In this document: positions 57,734 to 64,000 of the stretch, in pieces
How positions within the stretch are numbered: position 1 is the stretch's first letter
Layout: each line of letters starts with the position of its first letter
Assembly (NCBI GenBank): GCA_019873645.1
Contig: JAIOAX010000005.1
Location: 62,001 to 126,000, forward strand
Direction of reading: 5' to 3'
Length of the DNA: 64,000 bases
Origin: Chloroflexota bacterium
Lineage (GTDB): Bacteria; Chloroflexota; Anaerolineae; B4-G1; SLSP01
The notes under the pieces: generated by a model
What the model was told of the DNA's origin: nothing
Database searches by the model: none
The model's input: the letters and a program-made list of their open reading frames with translations, nothing else
Program-made: the position numbers and the translations under genes

Positions 57734-57835
57734 TGAGCAGGATGCGTTTCAGAACGGGGGCGATTTATCAGAGGACACTGCGCAGGCCGGTCTCCAGACC
57801 GTACCTGCGCAGCGATCTGCCCCGAAGTTGAAAAA
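57734..57835. repeat. Composite dispersed element, copy D (degraded)
   Basis: CAGGCCGGTCTCCAGACCGT plus CCTGCGCAG arms (about 57781-57813). The TTCAGAACGGGGGCGATTTATCAG-like stretch before it matches the reverse complement of copy B around 40190-40220. An adjacent GACCTGTCAGGTC palindrome is at 57842. Confidence 0.65.
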
Positions 57836-57871
57836 CACGCCGACCTGTCAGGTCGGTACAAGTTCTCCTTA

Positions 57872-57906
57872 GGGTTTCTCTGTGCTCTCCGTGTTCTCTG
57901 TGGTTA
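57872..57906. repeat. TTCTCTGTG 9-bp array
   Basis: TTCTCTGTG/CTCTCCGTG/TTCTCTGTG units followed by GTTAAAAA, ending five bases before the stop of the giant surface protein gene (TGA 57913-57911 on minus). Confidence 0.75.
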
Positions 57907-57910
57907 AAAA

Positions 57911-60900
57911 TCAGCGATTGACCCAGGGCGAATCGTAGACGATGACGGCGGTGTGCGGGTAAGTCCCTTGTGTGGGGATCCAGCGCACCACACGCCCTTG
58001 TCGTGTGTCAATCACGGCGATGCGGTTCTGCTCCGGCAGTGTCACGAAGACGATGCCGCCACCTGCGGCTAACCCCTTGGGGCTTCCCCCCACGGCAATA
58101 TGGGCAACGTAGGGATAGGGCTGCCAGTTTTTCATCACCAGCGGCAGGTAGAGGTAGAAATCCAGGAACATCGTGCCGGGCGGCCCGGCCGTCTCCTGCT
58201 CCGGCGACAAGGTGAAGTCCTGGCTTTGTCCCTGGCTCTGGTCGGTGCAGGGGCCTTCGGCCAGCACGGTGACCGACTGCGCGGCGAAGTTCGCGTTGTA
58301 GACGCACTGCCCCATCACGACCATACCCTTGCCGCCGTCGGTGGAACTGGCGTTGGGCGCCTGTTGCTCGGTGGCAAAAGTGCGCCACAGCGAGAAGTCG
58401 CGTGGGTCATAGACACGCAGTTCGTTCAGGTGCGGGAAGGTCACGTAGACGTGGTCGGTCGCGCGGTTGTAGATGAGGGAGTACGGCAACTGGTCGCCGG
58501 TGTTCACTTTATATTGCAGGCCAAAGCTCAATGGCTTGAGGGTGGAGGTGATCGTCCACAGCCCCTGCGCCCCCATGTAACGCTTGGTGGTGTAGACCAG
58601 GTGGCGGGTGGGATCGGCGGTGATGCCGAAGAAGCCCCAATCGTAGACCTGGTACATATCCGGTTTGAGGCGGGCGACGACGTTGTGGGTGGCATGCTCG
58701 ATGACGGTGACGCCTTCGCCGCCGTAGCTGTGATCGGTGGCGTAGATGTAGCCATCAAGTTCTGTCAGGAAGAGCGTACCGAAGCCCGTGGCCACACTGG
58801 TGATAACGTTGTGTGTGGCAAGGTCAAAGACCTGCACCCGGCTTGGCGAGTCCGGCGCTGCGGAGGCATTATTGACGACGTACAGTTGATTGCCCACCAC
58901 CAGCATTCCGAAGGGCGTGTCGCCGGTGCGGATGCTGGTGAGATAGGCATAATCGGTGGTCTGGAACACGTCAATCGTGTTCGAGGTGCGATTGGCGACG
59001 TAGAGCAGCGTGTCGGTGCGGATCGGTGTGTCGTCGTTGGAGCTGTTGTTCGTCGTGTCGCACTCCGGGTCCGTCGTGGCAATACGCACCTCGTTGACCA
59101 CGCGGTCAATGCCGAGCGGGAAGGGCTTGATGACCTCGACGATAAAGGTCAACTCACCGCCCTGCCCCGGCGCCAGCGTGCCGACGTTCATCCGGTAATA
59201 AGGTCCGCTGTAGAGCGTCCATCCGCCGCCGACGTAGCGGGTGTAATCCGGTAGACGCTCGGTGAGCACGACATTGTGCGCCGTGCCGACGCCGCTGTTC
59301 ACATACACAATCGTGTAGCTGATGATCTCGCCGGGCTTCGCGTAGAGGCGTTGCGCAGCGTTTTGGGCCGTCATCGGCCGGCCGAGTTGGGCGACAACCT
59401 CTTCCCATGCAGCCTGCTGCGCAAGCGGCAGCGGGCCGATGTTGTCGTTCTTCGCCACCACCAGATCCGGCCCCAGGTCTACGGTGCTGGTGAGGATGTA
59501 GCGATACCCGCCGCTGATCTCGATGGTGTTCACAATGCGACTCTCGGTCGTGTAAGAGAAGGCGGGATTGAGGCGCACCGGCAGGCGCGGGCCGGCTTGA
59601 TTGTAGGTCTGCGCCGGAATGGACGGGATGTTGATGCGACACGTCCGCCCACTGCATGTCCAGAACGTCGGCGCACCGGCATAGAGGATAAAGGGCGAGA
59701 GGGTATCGGTGATGGGGACATTGGTGAACCCGGTGGTGCGGTTGGTGTTGGTGTAGAAAGTGCTGTAGTCGAAGTAGTCCCCCGGTGCAATGCAGCGCGG
59801 CGCGGTCTTGGAGATGCGCAGCGGACGGCGGCGCAGCGGCGTGTCCTCGTAGTTGCAGTTATCGGCCGGGTGGTAATCCGGTTCACGGCTCCAGCCGCAG
59901 ACGTAGTTGACCAGGTTGGTGACGCCTTCGGGGATCGTCTCGTGCGCGCGGACGACGAAGTAGTAGATACCGCCCTGCTTCAGCCCCAGTGTGCCCAAGG
60001 CCATCGTGTAGGTGCGCCCACCGGCGAATGTCCAGCCGTAGCCGACGTAATCGGTGTACAGCGGCAGAATTTCCGTGAGGATGACGTTGGTGGCGGTGTA
60101 CGGCCCCACGTTTTCAACGGCGATAGTGTAGGTGATGAGGTCTCCCTCGTAGACGAATTCGCGGTGTTGGGTGATGCTCATCGTGCTGACCTCGTGCTCC
60201 AGGAGCCGCGCGATGGTCGCCTGCTTTTGCGCGGCGAAGGGCGTCGTCGGTCCCACGTCGTCATCTTTGATGACCGTCAGGTCGGCCGGACAACGGATGG
60301 TGAAGGTGGCCGTGTCCGCGTCGGCGAAGTACGGCGTGTCGGGATTGAGCACCGTCAGGGTGACGGTGTTGGTCAGCGTGATGTCGCATACGCGCGTCCG
60401 CGGGTTGTAGATCACATTGAGCACAAAGCGTCCCGTTGCGCCTGCGCCGAGGGTGGGAGTGTACCAGACGATTTCGGGCGTGGTCATCACGCGCGTCCAG
60501 CCCAGGGCGGTCGCCGTATCGCTGTGCCAGACCGTAGCTGGCGGCAGCGGGGCGGTGGTGCGCACCCCGGCAAGCGGCGCGTTGTTGGGGTTGGTGTAGG
60601 TGATGGTGAACGAGATCACCTGTCCCGCCACGCCCATAAACGAGGTGAACGTCTTCTCAATCTGCGGGCGACGCATGACGGGCGTGTCCTCACGGTTGCA
60701 GTTGTCGGCGGGTGTGCGGTCGCTTTGGGCGCTTTGTCCGCATACCAGGTTGTCCAGATTTTTGACCTCCGCCGGCAGCGGCGTATCCACGCGGACGACG
60801 AAATAACGTACTACGCCTTCGCCCGGCGCCAGCGTCCCGATGTTCATCCGATAGGTGCGCCCGCTCACCAACGTCCACCCGTAGCCGATGTAGCTGGTGT

Positions 60901-63900
60901 ACAGCGGGCGGGTCTCCGTCAAGACCACATTGGTCGCCGTCACGACGCCCACATTGACCACAGAAATCGTGTATGTGACCACGTCCCCGTCGAACACGAA
61001 GGCACGATGATAGGGTTCGGCGGTCGTCAGCAGCGCGCCGGCCGTCTGCCGCCAGCGCTCGAACGCGGCGCGGTTCTCCATCATCAGTAGCGTATTGGTG
61101 ATCGGGCCGACGTTATCGTCCTTGATGACCACCAGGTCTACCGCGCCGCTGACCGCAAGGGTATGTTGATCCGCGGCGGTAATCGGGTTGGAGAAGCCCA
61201 ACGGATGATACCGCACACTCACGGTGTTGCTGCGGTTGCCATCCGGCGTGTTGACCGGCAGGGTGTACAGGACGTTGAATACACAGCCTGCGCCGACATT
61301 CAACGAAGCGCAGCCGTTGGCCGTCGCCTGCGCGGTCAGATTGCCCAGTCCCGGCCAGCCCACGCCGACATCGTTGACCGCGTCGAGGATCAAGGCCGGG
61401 CTATCCGCCGAGCCGGTGTTGGTGATGCGGAAGGTGTAGGTAATCGTATCGCCGGGATGCGCCTCGGTCGGGCCGGCTTTCGTCACCCGGACGGCCGGCC
61501 GGAACAGGTTGACACTGTGGCTATCCGTCGCGGTAATGATATTGCTGAACCCCACCGGCGAGCAGGTGACGTTGGCCGTGTTGACCAGCGGATCGGGTGC
61601 GCCGCTGGGGATGGTGTATGCGCGCACGAGCGTATAGGGCGGCGCGCTCCAGGTCAGCGTCACCGGCTGATTCAGGCCGAGCATGGCGTCGGTGATGTGG
61701 CAGCGCAGGTCGGGCGTGTCGTTGGAGCTGGTATTGGTCAAGGTCAACGTATATGTGACCACATCGCCCCCCTTGCTCAAGGCACTTCCCGTTTTGCTGA
61801 ACGCAATCCGTGGCTGGAACAGGTTGACACTGTGGCTGTCCGTCGCGGTAATGATATTGCTGAACCCCACCGGCGAGCAGGTGACGTTGGCCGTGTTGCC
61901 CAGCGGATCGGGTGCGCCGCTGGGGATGGTGTATGCGCGCACGAGCGTATAGGGCGGCGCGTTCCAGGTCAGCGTCACCGCCTGATTCAGGCCGAGCATG
62001 GCGTCGGTGATGCGGCAGCGCAGGTCGGGCGTGTCGTTGGAGCTGGTATTGGTCAGGGTCAACGTATATGTGACCACATCGCCCACCTTGCTTAAAGCAT
62101 TGCCGGTCTTGTCGAAAGTCACTTGTGGTTGGAACAGGTTGACGCTGTGGCTATCCGTCGCCGTGACCGTCTGGTTGAACGCCGTGAGCCGATAGGTCGC
62201 CGTGACCACGTTGGCAAGCGGGTCGGGGGCGCCCGCTGCGACGGTGTAGGGGACCCGGAACGTGCAGGTCGCGCCGGTCGCCAGCGGGCCACAGCCGTTG
62301 GCGACTGCTGCGGCGGTCAGGTTGCCCAGGCCCGGCCAGCCAAGGCCGACATCCACAACGCTCACGATGTCCAGCGGCGGCGCGGTCGGCGGAACGCTGG
62401 TATTCCTGATCTGGTACGTGTAGGTGACGACATCGCCGACTTTGGATAACGTCGCTCCGGTTTTGGTGATGGCGATTGCAGGACAGAGCACCGTCACCGG
62501 CGCGGCGGTCGTCGCGTTGTTATCCAGCCGCGCTTCCAGCGTCGTGCCGGTGATGACGGCCACGTTGCTCAATGCCAGGCCGCAGACCGCAGCCGTGTTC
62601 ACCGTCGTCGTCACCAGGAAACTCCCCCGCGCGCCGGCGGCCAGCGTGGGCAGCGTCCAGTCAACCGTCGGCGTGATTCTCGCCCGCGTCCAGGGAGGCG
62701 CGGCCGTATCGCCCACCCACTGCATGCCGGTCGGCAAGGTATCCCGAATGGTCACATTCGTCGCCGTGTCGTTGCCCTGATTGGCGTAGTCAATTCTGTA
62801 AGTCACCGGGCCGCCGACTACGGTTTGTGTGGTCAGCGCCGTCTTGGTGATCACCAGATCCGGCACGGCCAGCGTGGCGGTCACGGCCTCGTTGCAGAAA
62901 TCCGTGGCCGTGAGGATGATCTGCGCCGGCGCGGGAGTGGCGCCTTGTCGGAGGAAGGTTGAGCCGAAGCCGCTGCTATCCACAACTACAACGGCGGGAT
63001 CGAATGTGCCCCAATTGCTCTGCAAGGTGATGCGGCGCGCGTTGGGCGCAGGCAGCGTGGGCGTGCGCGCCGGCGAGAGGGCCGGAGGTACGGTATGGTT
63101 GTCCTGATCGCGCAGTCGTACCGTCACCAGGCCGTTGGCGTTGCCAGTGACGATGAGCGTGATCCAGTTTGCCAACGGGGCCACCGCTCCGCGGATGTTA
63201 TCGGTGAGGGGGACGACGCCGATGGTCGGGGCGTTGGGATGCGGCGTGCCCCAGCGGTTGTGGTTGGCTTCGATGGCGACAGTGGCATTGTTGCGCAACT
63301 CGTGCGCCGGAACGGAGCACAGAGCGTTGTACCATACGCGATTGATGGCATCGTTGCTGGTTGCGGCAGTGAAGACGATGGCGTTGGCCTGTGTGTCATA
63401 GATGACGTTGCTCAGGAAGCGGTTCATCACGTCGGGAGTTTTATCAATGTAGAGGCCGCCTTGATAGCCGCTGCCGCCGCCGTTGTTGTAAATAAAGTTG
63501 TTCTGAACCAACACAGAAGTCTGGCTGATGATCGAGATGGCACCGCTTGTCTGCGCGCTGCTCAACATTGTCCGGTAAATGACATTGTCGTTGGCGTTAT
63601 TGGAACTGCCGTTGTCCAGATAGATGCCCGCGGCGCCGCAGTCATAAATATCGTTGTTGTTGACGGAGTTACCGCTGCTATCTTCCGCATACACGCCGGC
63701 CAGGCCGCAGTTGTGGATGACGTTATAGGTGATGGCGTTGTAGTTGCTGTCGGCCGCGCGGATGCCTTCCATACCACAATTATCAATGACGTTGCGGTTA
63801 ATGTTGTTGTAATTGCCCCCGCCGGTGCCACCGCGTTTCAGGTGTATTCCCGCCCTGGCGATGTCTCTGATGGTGTTATCCGTGATGAAGTTGTGGCTGC

Positions 63901-64000
63901 CCTCGTTCAAGACAATGCCCTGGCTGGAACTGTAGATGGTGTTGTACTGAATCTGGGAATAGTCTATATCGCCGCCGATGGCGCCGTTGAATTCCCCGAC
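57911..64000 (-). CDS. Giant secreted protein: beta-helix, DUF11 repeats and YVTN-type beta-propeller; N-terminus outside window
   Basis: The frame is open to the right edge (31 further codons beyond an in-frame TTG at 63910, with no stop), so the 5' end is missing; at least 2029 residues are seen. The first 230 residues are a right-handed beta-helix (repeated NxI-x-C-G-xxGI turns, NosD/pectate-lyase style). About 350-1550 hold at least eight DUF11-type modules (GDVVTYTLTLTNTSSNDTP...), three of them opened by a K(D/N)D-x-VGP/K-N-D-N-I-GP signature plus a helical insert. The end is a beta-propeller (YVANRTSNTIDVFQT, LVVGNQLYVVNNASAAP, VFVTLPEQNRIAVIDTRQG), with YLPLVMKN just before the last blade. 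Likely an adhesin or sheath protein. Two 315-bp repeats at 61501-62130 are nearly identical. Confidence 0.9.
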   Translation of the reverse strand, partial: VGEFNGAIGGDIDYSQIQYNTIYSSSQGIVLNEGSHNFITDNTIRDIARAGIHLKRGGTGGGNYNNINRNVIDNCGMEGIRAADSNYNAITYNVIHNCGLAGVYAEDSSGNSVNNNDIYDCGAAGIYLDNGSSNNANDNVIYRTMLSSAQTSGAISIISQTSVLVQNNFIYNNGGGSGYQGGLYIDKTPDVMNRFLSNVIYDTQANAIVFTAATSNDAINRVWYNALCSVPAHELRNNATVAIEANHNRWGTPHPNAPTIGVVPLTDNIRGAVAPLANWITLIVTGNANGLVTVRLRDQDNHTVPPALSPARTPTLPAPNARRITLQSNWGTFDPAVVVVDSSGFGSTFLRQGATPAPAQIILTATDFCNEAVTATLAVPDLVITKTALTTQTVVGGPVTYRIDYANQGNDTATNVTIRDTLPTGMQWVGDTAAPPWTRARITPTVDWTLPTLAAGARGSFLVTTTVNTAAVCGLALSNVAVITGTTLEARLDNNATTAAPVTVLCPAIAITKTGATLSKVGDVVTYTYQIRNTSVPPTAPPLDIVSVVDVGLGWPGLGNLTAAAVANGCGPLATGATCTFRVPYTVAAGAPDPLANVVTATYRLTAFNQTVTATDSHSVNLFQPQVTFDKTGNALSKVGDVVTYTLTLTNTSSNDTPDLRCRITDAMLGLNQAVTLTWNAPPYTLVRAYTIPSGAPDPLGNTANVTCSPVGFSNIITATDSHSVNLFQPRIAFSKTGSALSKGGDVVTYTLTLTNTSSNDTPDLRCHITDAMLGLNQPVTLTWSAPPYTLVRAYTIPSGAPDPLVNTANVTCSPVGFSNIITATDSHSVNLFRPAVRVTKAGPTEAHPGDTITYTFRITNTGSADSPALILDAVNDVGVGWPGLGNLTAQATANGCASLNVGAGCVFNVLYTLPVNTPDGNRSNTVSVRYHPLGFSNPITAADQHTLAVSGAVDLVVIKDDNVGPITNTLLMMENRAAFERWRQTAGALLTTAEPYHRAFVFDGDVVTYTISVVNVGVVTATNVVLTETRPLYTSYIGYGWTLVSGRTYRMNIGTLAPGEGVVRYFVVRVDTPLPAEVKNLDNLVCGQSAQSDRTPADNCNREDTPVMRRPQIEKTFTSFMGVAGQVISFTITYTNPNNAPLAGVRTTAPLPPATVWHSDTATALGWTRVMTTPEIVWYTPTLGAGATGRFVLNVIYNPRTRVCDITLTNTVTLTVLNPDTPYFADADTATFTIRCPADLTVIKDDDVGPTTPFAAQKQATIARLLEHEVSTMSITQHREFVYEGDLITYTIAVENVGPYTATNVILTEILPLYTDYVGYGWTFAGGRTYTMALGTLGLKQGGIYYFVVRAHETIPEGVTNLVNYVCGWSREPDYHPADNCNYEDTPLRRRPLRISKTAPRCIAPGDYFDYSTFYTNTNRTTGFTNVPITDTLSPFILYAGAPTFWTCSGRTCRINIPSIPAQTYNQAGPRLPVRLNPAFSYTTESRIVNTIEISGGYRYILTSTVDLGPDLVVAKNDNIGPLPLAQQAAWEEVVAQLGRPMTAQNAAQRLYAKPGEIISYTIVYVNSGVGTAHNVVLTERLPDYTRYVGGGWTLYSGPYYRMNVGTLAPGQGGELTFIVEVIKPFPLGIDRVVNEVRIATTDPECDTTNNSSNDDTPIRTDTLLYVANRTSNTIDVFQTTDYAYLTSIRTGDTPFGMLVVGNQLYVVNNASAAPDSPSRVQVFDLATHNVITSVATGFGTLFLTELDGYIYATDHSYGGEGVTVIEHATHNVVARLKPDMYQVYDWGFFGITADPTRHLVYTTKRYMGAQGLWTITSTLKPLSFGLQYKVNTGDQLPYSLIYNRATDHVYVTFPHLNELRVYDPRDFSLWRTFATEQQAPNASSTDGGKGMVVMGQCVYNANFAAQSVTVLAEGPCTDQSQGQSQDFTLSPEQETAGPPGTMFLDFYLYLPLVMKNWQPYPYVAHIAVGGSPKGLAAGGGIVFVTLPEQNRIAVIDTRQGRVVRWIPTQGTYPHTAVIVYDSPWVNR
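61501..62130. repeat. Two tandem 315-bp repeats in the giant protein gene
   Basis: Copies start at GGAACAGGTTGACACTGTGG 61501 and 61816, about 97% identical by eye, encoding 105-residue DUF11 modules. A third copy beginning near 62131 is identical only for the first about 35 bp. Confidence 0.9.

Noticed and set aside
59276-61090. Plus-strand ORF of 604 codons
   Set aside because: Antisense of the DUF11 surface protein; it repeats where the real gene repeats.
63908-63910. TTG at 63910 as the start of the giant surface protein
   Set aside because: The frame stays open to the window edge and the beta-helix pattern continues upstream, so the true start lies outside.

Overview
The window reads as one contiguous piece of a Chloroflexota genome, most likely from the Anaerolineae/Caldilineae side of the phylum. 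The evidence is Thr/Pro-rich lipoprotein linkers, an EKTVEV-rich linker in a solute-binding protein, a Chloroflexi-type EF-Tu tail, LysM-M23 pairs, a STAND/TPR regulator, DUF11-rich secreted giants and a YLPxxxK motif near C-termini. This is inference from protein style, because there is no rRNA here. Base composition is moderately GC-rich throughout and I see no obvious foreign island.

Layout. 1-4.9 kb: the 5' part of an oligopeptide-type ABC solute-binding lipoprotein (minus strand, runs off the left edge) behind a LacI-like operator, then a secreted M1-type metallopeptidase, a LysM lipoprotein and a PlsC acyltransferase. 5.1-29.4 kb: rpoB, then the str, S10, spc and alpha clusters plus truA-rplM-rpsI (rpsL to rpsI), ending in a strong terminator. 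rpoC is missing after rpoB, and rpsL has its own promoter and structured leader. adk-map-infA are missing between secY and rpmJ. The single tuf gene has a rewritten switch I. 29.5-41.9 kb: housekeeping genes (MazG fused to a methylase domain, thioredoxin, two LysM-M23 endopeptidases, HD and HAD hydrolases, a YacP-like NYN protein with a repeated EVxxWLExF motif, DUF1232, FtcD-cyclodeaminase, PfkB kinase, xylulokinase). 42-64 kb: an accessory zone with a CE6-GH26 esterase/mannanase fusion, a STAND NTPase with TPRs, a convergent 1.4-kaa subtilase, an Eis-like acetyltransferase, an SMP-30 lactonase, a TetR gene with a heterodimeric ABC exporter, and the 3' part of a more than 2000-residue beta-helix/DUF11/beta-propeller surface protein (runs off the right edge).

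The most unusual signals are: (1) the EF-Tu effector loop; (2) a set of 7-9 bp tandem-repeat arrays and GTAGGGGCGAGGCATCCC elements that supply the stop codons of seven genes, plus one array lying in frame inside the STAND gene; (3) rpoB separated from rpoC and carrying a large insertion; (4) three operator-like repeats on an exact 16-bp period overlapping the tetR promoter. Many promoters follow one pattern: a -35 of TTGACR type, a 16-bp spacer and an extended -10, often TGGTATAAT.
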